Shown here one piece after another: positions 1 to 9,031 of a stretch of 64,000 nucleotides of DNA. The stretch is from NCBI GenBank assembly GCA_001543385.1, contig LPNH01000009.1:1-64000 (forward strand), written 5' to 3'. The notes under the pieces were generated by a model that was not told the origin of the DNA, searched no databases, and was given only the letters and a program-made list of their open reading frames with translations. The DNA is from Candidatus Hemicellulosilyticus sp. P3. GTDB lineage: Bacteria; Bacteroidota; Bacteroidia; Bacteroidales; P3. The first letter of the stretch is position 1. Each line of letters begins with the position of its first letter. The translations under genes and the position numbers were made by a program.

Positions 1-537
1 AAGCTTTTTAGAAATGGATGGCAACGTTATATGCTTTTCCAAGTCGGCATGGTCCCATCTCATCATATACGTAGGTTTATATATAAGGCTCTCGGTGCTG
101 AGATTGGCAAACATGTGGTATTCCATTTCCGCACAGAGATACGTGGTATACATCGCCTAAAGATTGGCTCCGGTACTATTATCGGCGACAATACATTGCT
201 CGATGCACGTCGGGGACTAACTATTGGTGAGAATGTTAATATTGCCTCGGATGTAACAATCCATCCTGGAGGCCACGACATCCGTGACCCTTTTTTCAGA
301 GCGCCAGCCTTGGACAGCAGCCCCGTGGTCATCGGTGACAGGGTATATATCGGTGCTCATGCTATGATACTGAATGGTGTCACCATCGGCGTAGGAACTG
401 TGCTCTGCGCCGGTTGTGTCGTCACAAAGGACGTGGAGCCATACGCTGTAGTTGCTGGTATTCCAGCAAAAAAAATCAGTGAGCGCCCCCGTGACCTGCG
501 CTATGCGTTTGACGGAAAATCACAAAGACTATATTAG
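1..537 (+). CDS. Hexapeptide-repeat acyltransferase (5' partial)
   Basis: Left-handed beta-helix acyltransferase, probably O-acetylating a sugar of the surface polysaccharide made by this locus. The protein is built of hexapeptide turns (IGSGTIIGDNTLL, IGENVNIASDVTI, IGDRVYIGAHAMI, IGVGTVLCAG) and ends in VVAGIPAKK, the usual closing motif of the CysE/LacA/NodL group. The reading frame is open back to base 1 (NGWQRYML precedes the first ATG at 31), so the gene very likely starts outside the window and the track start is internal. It is followed 10 bp later by the Wzy-like gene. The family is secure; the acyl donor and acceptor are not. Confidence 0.85.
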   Translation, partial: KLFRNGWQRYMLFQVGMVPSHHIRRFIYKALGAEIGKHVVFHFRTEIRGIHRLKIGSGTIIGDNTLLDARRGLTIGENVNIASDVTIHPGGHDIRDPFFRAPALDSSPVVIGDRVYIGAHAMILNGVTIGVGTVLCAGCVVTKDVEPYAVVAGIPAKKISERPRDLRYAFDGKSQRLY

Positions 538-547
538 GGATTGACAG

Positions 548-1789
548 ATGAGAGACCAACGTGTTCAAATAATCCTGATTATTACGCTATTTACCATCCT
601 GACGGGTGGCTTCGGCTTTGTATCCTGGCCGCTTGGCTTCAAGTTTACCGTACGTGTTTTTGCTGTTTTGCTCCTGTTGTTCCTGGTCTTTATGGCCCAA
701 TTCACAGAAAGACAGCATTTCCGGTATTTTGTGCTGGCGTTGGCTTTTCTTCCATTTGTTTCCGTATTATATTCCTATGGCCAATATGACCAACCCCTGC
801 AGGATGGTATAAAAGGAACCTTGCCGTCGCTGCTCTGGTTGTTTTATTTTGTACTTCACCGATTCAAAGTGAAAGAAGATTCTTTTTTGAAAGCCATCTT
901 CTGCATTGCTGTTTTCGTCGTGCTTGTCCAGATTGTTCAGCAGTTCACTTATCCGAATGCCTGGTTCGGAATACGTGACGAAGAGAACTTGACTTCCGAA
1001 GGGGAAATAGCAGAAAACCGCAATGGCATCTGGCGCTTTAGTGTAGGTATCAATGGCATTTTCACAGCGATTTGCCTATTCTTCTTTTGGTGCAAAATGC
1101 TCAAACGGATAAGATATGATTATCTCCTTGTCGTTGCATTGATGTTCGTGTCCGTCTATCTCACACTGACCCGTCAGGTCATTATTTCTGTCGTGTTGAC
1201 GCTTTTCCTGTCGTTTTTTATCGGAAGAGGAAGTAAAAAGGTATGGCTCATCATGGGCGGAGCAGTCATCCTGGTCATACTGTATATGAATTTTGACATG
1301 CTGTTTGGAGAATTTATCCAAATGGCGCAGCAAGACAATAATAAGCAATACATCCGTTTCCTTGCCGCCAATTACTTCTGGAGAGAGACATTCACTTCCC
1401 TGCAGGCTGCGTTTTTCGGGCATGGAGATGCCGTCTCAGGCAGTTTCCTTGCGTTGCAGGATCAACTTAAGGAGGATTATCGGTTTTTTATCAGCGACGT
1501 GGGGTTTATCGGCATGATGTGGAAGTACGGCATCTTTTATGTGCTATTATGCTATGGTTTAATGCTATACGTTTTTTTGATAAATAAGGATAAGGTGCCA
1601 TTGTATATCCGGCTTTTTGTCTTGTTCTCAACAATCCCTTCTATTATGATTTTTCCTATGTTAAGTCCCATTTCCAACATTATGTGGAGTTTTCTGCTGT
1701 ATTTTTGCGACAGGCATATCAACCGATTGAACATAGCAAGACTTTTAGTGTTGCTTCTTGAAAAATACAAGCATCTTTTACCACGCTAA
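548..1789 (+). CDS. O-antigen/EPS polymerase-like membrane protein (Wzy type)
   Basis: A 413-aa polytopic inner-membrane protein with about ten hydrophobic segments over its whole length and longer loops near residues 130-160 and 255-300. This is the usual appearance of O-antigen or exopolysaccharide polymerases, which join lipid-linked repeat units at the periplasmic face. Sequence conservation in these families is too low to assign a subfamily by eye. The call rests on topology plus position between an acyltransferase and glycosyltransferases in an EPS locus that also holds Wzc and Wza homologues. No flippase (Wzx) is present in the window; it may lie upstream. Confidence 0.7.
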   Translation: MRDQRVQIILIITLFTILTGGFGFVSWPLGFKFTVRVFAVLLLLFLVFMAQFTERQHFRYFVLALAFLPFVSVLYSYGQYDQPLQDGIKGTLPSLLWLFYFVLHRFKVKEDSFLKAIFCIAVFVVLVQIVQQFTYPNAWFGIRDEENLTSEGEIAENRNGIWRFSVGINGIFTAICLFFFWCKMLKRIRYDYLLVVALMFVSVYLTLTRQVIISVVLTLFLSFFIGRGSKKVWLIMGGAVILVILYMNFDMLFGEFIQMAQQDNNKQYIRFLAANYFWRETFTSLQAAFFGHGDAVSGSFLALQDQLKEDYRFFISDVGFIGMMWKYGIFYVLLCYGLMLYVFLINKDKVPLYIRLFVLFSTIPSIMIFPMLSPISNIMWSFLLYFCDRHINRLNIARLLVLLLEKYKHLLPR

Positions 1790-1806
1790 TATATATTCAG
1801 TTGCCT

Positions 1807-2775
1807 ATGACACATCAGTTGGCCATCATCATCCCTGCCTATAAAGCTGCGTTCTTGCCCGCCGCGCTTGACTCCATTGCAGCACAGACCTGCAAGGATT
1901 TCACCGTGTATGTAGGTGACGACTGCAGCCCGGAACCGATAGGCAGCATCGTTGAGAAATACAGAGACAAGATGGACATCGTTTACAAGCGATTCGACAC
2001 GAATCTGGGGGGTGCAGACCTTGTGGCCCAATGGGAACGTTGCATTTCCATGAGTCAGAATGAACCTTACATCTGGCTGTTCTCAGATGACGATGTGATG
2101 GAGTCCGGCTGCGTAGAGACGCTCCTCCGTCAGATAGATGCAACCAAGGGCTCATTCGACCTCTATCATTTTGATATTGACAGGATTGACGAACATGGAA
2201 ATTTCGAAAGCCGGAAAGAAGACTATCCTGCCGTGCTGTCGTCTTATCGGTTCTATCGGGGGAAGAATGCCGGAAGGTATTTTGCATTTGCCGTAGAGAA
2301 GGTATTCTCACGCAGGATATATGAACACAGCGGCGGCTTCATGAGATACGACATGGCTTGGGGCAGTGACGTAGCTACGTGGATTTTATTCAGCGGGGAG
2401 AAAGGAATGTGTACCGTACCTCATGCGAGGGTATGCTGGCGCCAGAGTTCACAGAACATCACGCCCGATATGTCGCGCCAGGTGACAGAGCGCAAGCTGA
2501 GGGCAGAAATGGAGATGCTGAATTGGGCATATCATTATTTCGATGACAAGCCGGACATTTATGCCACTAACCGCGCATTCTTTATCTACAAGATACATCT
2601 CTATAGGCGGTTTGTGAGCAAAGAATGCCTCAAGGAAGCCTTTGCCATGTTCTTTGCCACACACGGACACGTCTGGGAAAGGCCGCTGATTTATTTCTTC
2701 GCCTTCCTCATTGATGGCATCTATTTCCGGCTCAGGAAAAGGTTTTCGTGTCTCTATGGTGCGGCTATTAAATAA
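1807..2775 (+). CDS. Family 2 glycosyltransferase
   Basis: GT-A fold glycosyltransferase that adds one sugar to the lipid-linked repeat unit on the cytoplasmic side. The N-terminus carries the classic GT2 nucleotide-binding signature (IIIPAYKAAF ... IAAQTCKDF) and a metal-binding acidic motif FSDDDV near residue 95. A 3' basic region and a hydrophobic stretch near the C-terminus (LIYFFAFLIDG) may associate with the membrane. The track starts at a TTG at 1801. The ATG at 1807 gives MTHQLAIIIPAY, which fits GT2 proteins better. The next gene starts 9 bp after its stop, in the same operon. Confidence 0.88.
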   Translation: MTHQLAIIIPAYKAAFLPAALDSIAAQTCKDFTVYVGDDCSPEPIGSIVEKYRDKMDIVYKRFDTNLGGADLVAQWERCISMSQNEPYIWLFSDDDVMESGCVETLLRQIDATKGSFDLYHFDIDRIDEHGNFESRKEDYPAVLSSYRFYRGKNAGRYFAFAVEKVFSRRIYEHSGGFMRYDMAWGSDVATWILFSGEKGMCTVPHARVCWRQSSQNITPDMSRQVTERKLRAEMEMLNWAYHYFDDKPDIYATNRAFFIYKIHLYRRFVSKECLKEAFAMFFATHGHVWERPLIYFFAFLIDGIYFRLRKRFSCLYGAAIK

Positions 2776-2784
2776 GATATAAAC

Positions 2785-3942
2785 ATGAAAATTATCTACT
2801 TCAGCCATCCTTGTTTTACAGACTGCGACTTTCCTTTGGTAGGAGAGTTGCAGCGCAGTGGGCATGATGTGAGTTACTATATACCCATAGCGTCATTCAA
2901 TAAGCGATCGGCACTACTTGACATCAAACGACTGCACCCCAAGACGGGCATTTTCCGTGCAGTTGATATTTACGAGGAATTTCGGGCATACGAAAATGTC
3001 ATTGACCTTTCGAAGGTCTATGTCGTAAATAAAAGACACAAACAGAAATACCACCCCGCGAATCTCTGGCTGATGCTACGATTGGTATGGCATTTCCACA
3101 GGCAGCAGGCAGACGTCATTCAGTTAACGAAAGAACCATCGCTGATGATGAAATGCCTTTATCTGATGAAGAAGAAACTGGTGCTCACCGTCCACGACCC
3201 TTTCATACATTCCGGTGCTGGCTCCAAGGGGAAAGAGCGCGACAGAAAGACGGCATACAGGAACATCCAAAAGCTGGTGCTGCTGAACGGACGCCAGGTG
3301 AAAGACTTCTCGGAGCATTACCATATTCCGGAGAGCCGTATCTTCCTGTCAAAATTGGGGGAATACGGGTGCATAGAACAGGTGCCCTCCGTGCCGGCGG
3401 GGGTTGGGAAGCCTTATATTCTGTTCTTTGGACTCATTGCTGAATATAAGGGGATTGAATATCTTTTGGAGGCCATGGTGCGGGTTCATCGGCAGTATCC
3501 GGAAGTGATGCTGGTGGTGGCCGGCGGAGGAAAATACTATTTCGACATTTCCCCCTTTCAGGGCCTGAATTACATACAGTTCCGTAACCGATATATCTCC
3601 ATTGCCGAACTGTCGGGGCTGCTCCGGGACTGCGAGTTTGGTGTCTGTCCCTATAAGGATGCCACGCAGAGCGGCGTTGTGCAGACAGCCTTCACGCTGG
3701 GAGTGCCGATGGTCGTGACCGATGTCGGAGCATTGGCCGATGCCGTCCGGGACGGAAAGACGGGAATTGTCGTCAAGCCCTGTGACGCCGATGCGCTGGC
3801 CGTCGGCATCTGTCGATTGCTGGAGGATGACAGGTTGCTGGAAAGTATGCGCAACAACATCGACAGTGAATGGAAACCCAATATGGGCTGGCGGTCTATA
3901 GCAGAAGATTATATAAAATGTTACCAGTCAAAAATAGAATAG
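2785..3942 (+). CDS. Family 4 glycosyltransferase
   Basis: GT-B fold retaining glycosyltransferase of 385 aa. The C-terminal Rossmann half is clear: ILFFGLIAEYKGIEYLLEAM (about residue 215), then VCPYKDATQSGVVQTAF and GVPMVVTDVGA (about 290-320), which place the donor sugar-nucleotide. The acidic residues of the usual EX7E motif are not obvious, since Q-S-G-V-V-Q replaces the more common E/S-x-E pattern. It follows the GT2 gene by 9 bp and precedes the WbsX-like gene by 2 bp, so it belongs to the EPS operon. Confidence 0.88.
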   Translation: MKIIYFSHPCFTDCDFPLVGELQRSGHDVSYYIPIASFNKRSALLDIKRLHPKTGIFRAVDIYEEFRAYENVIDLSKVYVVNKRHKQKYHPANLWLMLRLVWHFHRQQADVIQLTKEPSLMMKCLYLMKKKLVLTVHDPFIHSGAGSKGKERDRKTAYRNIQKLVLLNGRQVKDFSEHYHIPESRIFLSKLGEYGCIEQVPSVPAGVGKPYILFFGLIAEYKGIEYLLEAMVRVHRQYPEVMLVVAGGGKYYFDISPFQGLNYIQFRNRYISIAELSGLLRDCEFGVCPYKDATQSGVVQTAFTLGVPMVVTDVGALADAVRDGKTGIVVKPCDADALAVGICRLLEDDRLLESMRNNIDSEWKPNMGWRSIAEDYIKCYQSKIE

Positions 3943-3944
3943 CA

Positions 3945-5030
3945 ATGAAAGCAAGAATCATCGCATATTATCTTCCACAATACCACCCTATACCGGAAAA
4001 TGACAAGTACTGGGGAAAGGGATTTACTGAGTGGACCAATGTGGTCCAAGCGCGTCCGCTATTCCGTGGTCATAAACAACCCCATATTCCAGCCGACTTG
4101 GGTTTTTATGACCTGCGTCTGCCTGAAGTAAGGGAAGAACAGGCACAGTTGGCACGCAAGGCAGGTATTGAAGGCTTCATGTACTGGCATTATTGGTTTG
4201 GTGGTGGTAAAGAGCTGTTAGAGCGGCCATTTAACGAAGTGGTCAACAGCGGCAAGCCTGATTTCCCTTTCTGCCTTGGATGGGCCAATCACGACTGGAG
4301 TACAAAGTCGTGGACGGTAAACAAGAATTTCAAGAACGTGATGATAGCCAAGCAGACCTATCCCGGCGACGAAGACATTATCCTGCATTTCAATACTTAT
4401 CTCAAAGCTTTCAGGGATCCGCGCTACATCAAGGTCGATGGAAGACTGCTCTTTGTGGTGTTCAAGCCACTCGACGTTCCAAACATGAAACGTCATATCG
4501 AACTGTGGCAACAACTGGCTAAAGAGAATGGACTCGACGGTTTTCATTTTGTCGGTGTTTACGGTTCAAGGGGAACGTCCAAACAACAACTTTTGGACAT
4601 GGGCTTTGATGCCGGCAATCTCAGCGAACTGTGGAAAGCCGAGGTTGACAGCATCGGGAACCTCTGGCTGCGTCGCCTTCGCAATCTGCTGCGTAAGCGC
4701 GGGCTGATTGTAGATAAGTTTAAGTACGCAAGCATTATTAAACACATGGGCTGCGAAGAGGACTATGAAGAAGATACCTATCCCATTATCTTGCCCTGCT
4801 ATGACCGTACCCCAAGGTCAAAGAGAGAAGCTACCATATACTATGGTTCAACACCAGAAATCTTCAAAAAACACGTGCGAAAGATGCTGAAGTATGTAGA
4901 GAACAAGAAGCAGGAGCACAAAATCATTTTCTTGAAGTCGTGGAATGAATGGGGCGAAGGGAACTACATGGAACCTGATCTGGAGTATGGCGATGACTAT
5001 CTGAAGGCTTTGCAGGAGACAGTGCAATAA
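3945..5030 (+). CDS. WbsX-like / GH99-like polysaccharide biosynthesis protein
   Basis: A 361-aa protein of the WbsX (glycosyltransferase WbsX, GH99-like TIM-barrel) family found in O-antigen and capsule clusters. Signature pieces are IAYYLPQYHPIPEND at the N-terminus, GFTEWTNV, GIEGFMYWHYWF near residue 80, CLGWANHDW near 110 and FLKSWNEWGEGNYMEPD near the C-terminus. The track ORF begins at 3870 inside the preceding gene. The ATG at 3945, 2 bp after the upstream stop, matches the family start. Its exact reaction is unresolved in the family; proposals are glycosyltransfer or glycan processing. Confidence 0.85.
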   Translation: MKARIIAYYLPQYHPIPENDKYWGKGFTEWTNVVQARPLFRGHKQPHIPADLGFYDLRLPEVREEQAQLARKAGIEGFMYWHYWFGGGKELLERPFNEVVNSGKPDFPFCLGWANHDWSTKSWTVNKNFKNVMIAKQTYPGDEDIILHFNTYLKAFRDPRYIKVDGRLLFVVFKPLDVPNMKRHIELWQQLAKENGLDGFHFVGVYGSRGTSKQQLLDMGFDAGNLSELWKAEVDSIGNLWLRRLRNLLRKRGLIVDKFKYASIIKHMGCEEDYEEDTYPIILPCYDRTPRSKREATIYYGSTPEIFKKHVRKMLKYVENKKQEHKIIFLKSWNEWGEGNYMEPDLEYGDDYLKALQETVQ

Positions 5031-5044
5031 AAAACACAGACAAG

Positions 5045-6076
5045 ATGAAAAACGTAATTTTTGTTGGCTGGGTGAACCAAGGGAAACCGCCCGTGGATGG
5101 TGAGACGGCCAAAAACCAGCATCTGATAACGGCTCTCAGGAAGTACTGCCGGGTGACCGTGCTGGACTTCTATCAGAAGAACCGCCACCCATGGGTGTTC
5201 CTGCAGGCTTTGTGGGCGTTCGTCAGCCAGCCAAAGGCCACCATCGTTTTCTCCACTTCGGCAAAGAATGTGTATGGCATTCTGAAACTATTCAAAGTTC
5301 TTGGCCTGCGGCGCAACATTATCCACTGGGTGATAGGGGGCGCTTTTGCCGACAATGTCCAAAAGGGCATTTTCAGGGCTGATATCTTCGGAATTGCCAA
5401 GCATACCCTTGTCCAGAGCCCTCTCATGGTCACACAATTGAAAGAGTGCGGCATCAAGGGCGTGAGACAGATTTACAACTGTAAGCCCATACCCTATTAT
5501 CCAGCCATTAGGCAGCCCAAGGGCGTTTTCCGCTTCGTGTTCCTTTCGCGCATCATGCAAGGAAAGGGCTGTGACTATATCATAGAGGCGGCAAAGCAAC
5601 TCAATAGTCACGGATTGGCAGAAAAGTTCATAGTAGATTTCTATGGAAAGGTGGATGAACATTACAGACCTGCATTCGAATCGGGACTGAAGGGGCTTCC
5701 CAACGTACATTATCAAGGTTATCTCGATTTCACTCAACCTACAGGATATGACAGGCTTGCCCAGTACGATGTAATGTTATTTCCCACTTACTGGAAGAGC
5801 GAGGGCTTCGCGGGTGTGTTCATCGATGCTTTCATCGCTGGACTGCCGCTGATAGCATCAGATTGGGCACACAACCGGCAGTTCCTCAGAGAGGGTGAGA
5901 CGGCACTTTTCATACCGGTGCATAATATACAAGCCCTTGCCAACAAAATGCAAGAGTGTATCGTAGGACAGGTTGACATTCTAAGCATGCGAACATGTTG
6001 TCAGGCAGAGGCTGCGAAGTATCGTGTTGACCATGTGATTACTCCAAGTCTTCTCAAGGAAATAGATTTGTTATAA
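5045..6076 (+). CDS. Family 4 glycosyltransferase
   Basis: A 343-aa GT-B glycosyltransferase. The donor half contains FVFLSRIMQGKGCDYIIEAA (about residue 165) and LFPTYWKSEGFAGVFIDAF followed by GLPLIASDW (about 240-280), matching the GT4 pattern with a conserved EGF-G-hydrophobic motif. The acceptor half includes ENDKY-free, short N-terminal helices (VGWVNQGKPPVDGETAKN) with the glycine-rich loop seen in these enzymes. It lies 14 bp after the WbsX-like gene and 20 bp before the Wzc-like gene. The sugar specificity cannot be read from the sequence. Confidence 0.88.
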   Translation: MKNVIFVGWVNQGKPPVDGETAKNQHLITALRKYCRVTVLDFYQKNRHPWVFLQALWAFVSQPKATIVFSTSAKNVYGILKLFKVLGLRRNIIHWVIGGAFADNVQKGIFRADIFGIAKHTLVQSPLMVTQLKECGIKGVRQIYNCKPIPYYPAIRQPKGVFRFVFLSRIMQGKGCDYIIEAAKQLNSHGLAEKFIVDFYGKVDEHYRPAFESGLKGLPNVHYQGYLDFTQPTGYDRLAQYDVMLFPTYWKSEGFAGVFIDAFIAGLPLIASDWAHNRQFLREGETALFIPVHNIQALANKMQECIVGQVDILSMRTCCQAEAAKYRVDHVITPSLLKEIDLL

Positions 6077-6096
6077 GTATAAAAATAATTAACGAT

Positions 6097-8634
6097 ATGA
6101 ATCATTCAAAAGAAACAAAAATCGACTTAGAACTGTTAGAGGATCTTCTTGATTCCCAAGAGCGTTCAAGTTCAGGGATGAAGTTTAAAAAACTGATTCC
6201 GATGATTGTGCTCAACTGGCAGTACTTCCTCTTCTCATTTATTATCTTCGTGAGTGGAGCCATTCTGTATCTGCGATACACTGAGCCAACCTACAAACTG
6301 TCGGCCCGTATGTTGATAAAAGACGAGCAGAAACAGAACAGTAATGCTTCGCAGTTGCTCACTAATATGATGGACTTGGGATTTGTGACCAACTCCTCGG
6401 GTATTGACAACGAAGTAGAGGTCATGCAGTCGCGCATTCTGATGCGCGATGTGGTCCGCGAACTGCATCTTAATGCCGATTTCCGCATCAAGGGGCATTT
6501 CATGGACAAAATCGTTTATCGTAAACAGGCTGTCAACGTAGAACTGGATCCGGTTGTGCTTGACAGTCTTGACAAGGATTATATGGAATGGGGCGAAATA
6601 TCCAGCATTCAAATGGTAATAACGCGAAAAAAAGATGGCTACCTTGTAGAAGGAAAATCATATCATCCCGGATACGAAAAGAAAAATCAGATCCAACTCT
6701 TTCAGGAGAACATAGATTCACTACCCGCATGTATCAAAACAAGTCTCGGCACACTGACGCTGACCGCCTCCAACCGTTTTCAGATGCAGACAGACGAAAC
6801 CTATATTGTCACTATCCTGCCACCAATGCTGGTGGCTACCAACTATCTGTCGGCCATAACAGTAGAACCCACCAGCAAACGTACAGATATTGCCATGGTG
6901 ACCCTTACCGACAAGAACCCGCAACGTGGCATGGACTTCCTGCGCCGATTGGCCGTATGCTATAACCGCAGGGCCAATGCCGACAAAAACGAGGTGGCAC
7001 TGCGCACCGAGGAGTTTATCAACGAGCGCGTGAAGAAAATCAACGAAGAGTTAGGACTTACCGAAGATGAACTCGCCAACTATAAACGCAGTCATGCCGT
7101 GACCGGTCTCTCTGTTGATGCTACACAGGCCGTTCAGATGAGCAACCAGTTCTCTACCCGCCTGTCGGAGGCCGATGCCCAGATCCGACTTATCGACTAT
7201 CTGCGCGATTATGTCGGCGACCCTCGCAACAAGTATCAGGTGATACCTTCCAACGTAGGACTCACCGACGGAGCCTCCACGCAGCTCATCAGCGAATACA
7301 ACCGGACCGTGCTCAACCGCAACCGCCTGCTGACTGCCGCTAACGAGGATGCGCCACAGGTGCAGACACTCACTGCAACTATCGACGATATGGCTGCCGG
7401 CATCTCGACCGCATTGTTGCAGGCCCGTCATTCTGCCGACATCGCCCGGCAGGGTATTATGGAGCAATATGTAAAGTACCAAGGCCAGGTGGCTGGTGCG
7501 CCGGCCCAGGAACAGGTGCTCACACAGATTGGCCGCCATCAGGAGGTGCAGTCGGGCATCCTGCTGCTGCTCCTACAGAAGCGCGAGGAGAACAGTATCT
7601 CGCTTGCGGCCACTGCTGACAAGGGACGACTCATTGACGAACCTCTCAACGAAGGAAAGGAGAAACCCAAAAAGGCTATGGTGTTCCTTAGTGCCCTGCT
7701 GTTGGCGTTTGCCTTGCCTTTGTCCATTATTTGGCTCATCGGTCTGCTCCGCTACCGCATTGAGGGGCACGATGATGTGCAGAGTCTTACCAAACTGCCC
7801 ATTATTGCCGACATACCAATGGCTAGCGACGATGTGAAGACATCGGCAGGCATTGTGGTGCATGAAAACAAGAATACTCAGATGGACGAGATTTTCCGCT
7901 CCTTGCGAACCAACATCAAATTCCTGCTGAAGGAGCATGAGAAGAAAATTCTCTTCACCTCCAGTATCTCCGGCGAGGGCAAGACTTTCTGTGCCGCCAA
8001 CTTGGCTATGAGTTTAGCCCTGCTGGGACAGAGGGTGGTGCTTTGCGGACTTGATATACGCAAACCGGCACTGGGGCGGCTGTTTGGTATTGCAGACAGG
8101 AATCTCGGTATCACCACATTGCTCACGAAGGAGCAGGTCACGCTCGATGACGTACAGCGACAGATAGTTAAGTCTGGTGTCAACGACAACCTGCACCTGC
8201 TACTGTCAGGTCCTGTCCCGCCCAACCCCTCCGAGTTGTTGGCACGCCAAACGTTACAGCAGGTGATAAGCCTGTTGGAGCAACAATACGACTATGTCAT
8301 CTTAGATACAGCACCCTTAGGGCTTGTCACTGATACGCTACAGATTGCGGAACATGCCGACTGCTGTGTGCTGATATGTCGTGCCGACTACACACCTAAG
8401 TCAAGCTTCGGCCTGCTCAACCAGTTGTCTGATGAGGGCAAGCTTCCTAATGCGAGCGTCGCCATCAATGGTATTGACATGTCGCGCCGCAAATACGGCT
8501 ACTACTACGGCTATGGCGTCTACGGCAAATACGGACGCTATGGCAACTATGGGAAATACGGGAACTATGGTCATTATGGCATGTATGCAGACAGCCACTA
8601 TGGCCTGAAAGACGATAACTCCATCAAGAAATGA
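6097..8634 (+). CDS. Wzc-type polysaccharide co-polymerase / BY-tyrosine kinase
   Basis: Inner-membrane chain-length regulator fused to a cytoplasmic bacterial tyrosine kinase (845 aa). It has an N-terminal Wzz domain with a TM near residues 40-60, long periplasmic coiled coils (about 300-480), a second TM near 530-550 (VFLSALLLAFALPL) and a kinase domain. The kinase has Walker A SISGEGKTFCAANLA (about 622), Walker A' LCGLDIRKP and Walker B YVILDTAPLG. The C-terminal autophosphorylation tail has 14 tyrosines in about 37 residues, in YGxYGxYG repeats. Cycles of tail phosphorylation control EPS export together with the Wza-like protein encoded just downstream. The stop overlaps the next ATG (ATGA). 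Confidence 0.95.
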   Translation: MNHSKETKIDLELLEDLLDSQERSSSGMKFKKLIPMIVLNWQYFLFSFIIFVSGAILYLRYTEPTYKLSARMLIKDEQKQNSNASQLLTNMMDLGFVTNSSGIDNEVEVMQSRILMRDVVRELHLNADFRIKGHFMDKIVYRKQAVNVELDPVVLDSLDKDYMEWGEISSIQMVITRKKDGYLVEGKSYHPGYEKKNQIQLFQENIDSLPACIKTSLGTLTLTASNRFQMQTDETYIVTILPPMLVATNYLSAITVEPTSKRTDIAMVTLTDKNPQRGMDFLRRLAVCYNRRANADKNEVALRTEEFINERVKKINEELGLTEDELANYKRSHAVTGLSVDATQAVQMSNQFSTRLSEADAQIRLIDYLRDYVGDPRNKYQVIPSNVGLTDGASTQLISEYNRTVLNRNRLLTAANEDAPQVQTLTATIDDMAAGISTALLQARHSADIARQGIMEQYVKYQGQVAGAPAQEQVLTQIGRHQEVQSGILLLLLQKREENSISLAATADKGRLIDEPLNEGKEKPKKAMVFLSALLLAFALPLSIIWLIGLLRYRIEGHDDVQSLTKLPIIADIPMASDDVKTSAGIVVHENKNTQMDEIFRSLRTNIKFLLKEHEKKILFTSSISGEGKTFCAANLAMSLALLGQRVVLCGLDIRKPALGRLFGIADRNLGITTLLTKEQVTLDDVQRQIVKSGVNDNLHLLLSGPVPPNPSELLARQTLQQVISLLEQQYDYVILDTAPLGLVTDTLQIAEHADCCVLICRADYTPKSSFGLLNQLSDEGKLPNASVAINGIDMSRRKYGYYYGYGVYGKYGRYGNYGKYGNYGHYGMYADSHYGLKDDNSIKK

Positions 8635-9018
8635 CAATAGCAGTAGACTTTGACGGAACGATAGTGGAGCACCGCTATCCGGAAATAGGCGAAGAAAAGC
8701 CCTTTGCGCAAGGGAAAACTTCTTGACGATGCTGTGGAATGGTGCCGCGAGCGTGGCATTGAGTTCTATGCCGTCAACCGCGATTATCCGGAAGAGACTG
8801 AGAGTGGGAACGAACACTACAGTAGAAAGATTAAAGTTGACATCTTCATTGATGACCGGAACATAGGAGGTCTGCCGGATTGGGGAACGATATACTCGAT
8901 GATTACCCACGGCACTGGCTGGTACCAATTGATAAATGAGACCGCTTCCGGCAATGATTCTTACGCTACCCGCCGCCACCGTCGCCCATGGTGGAAGCGA
9001 TTTTTGAGTATTCACTAA
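8631..9018 (+). pseudogene. HAD-type hydrolase remnant (BT0820-like), internal deletion and frameshift
   Basis: The ATG at 8631 overlaps the kinase stop and opens MTIAVDFDGTIVEHRYPEIG, the start of a small HAD hydrolase found next to wzc/wza genes in Bacteroidales. After EEKPFAQGKTS this frame stops. The second half continues in another frame from about 8704 (RKGKLLDDAVEWCRERG ... FYAVNRDYPEE ... DIFIDDRNIGG). Family members have roughly 20-25 more residues between PFA and the RKGKLL segment. The junction reads gcgcaag, so a short deletion with a one-to-two-base microhomology explains both the loss and the frameshift. HAD motif I (DFDGT) is retained but the motif II region is gone, so the product should be inactive. 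Confidence 0.8.
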
Positions 9019-9031
9019 AACGATAAAATGT

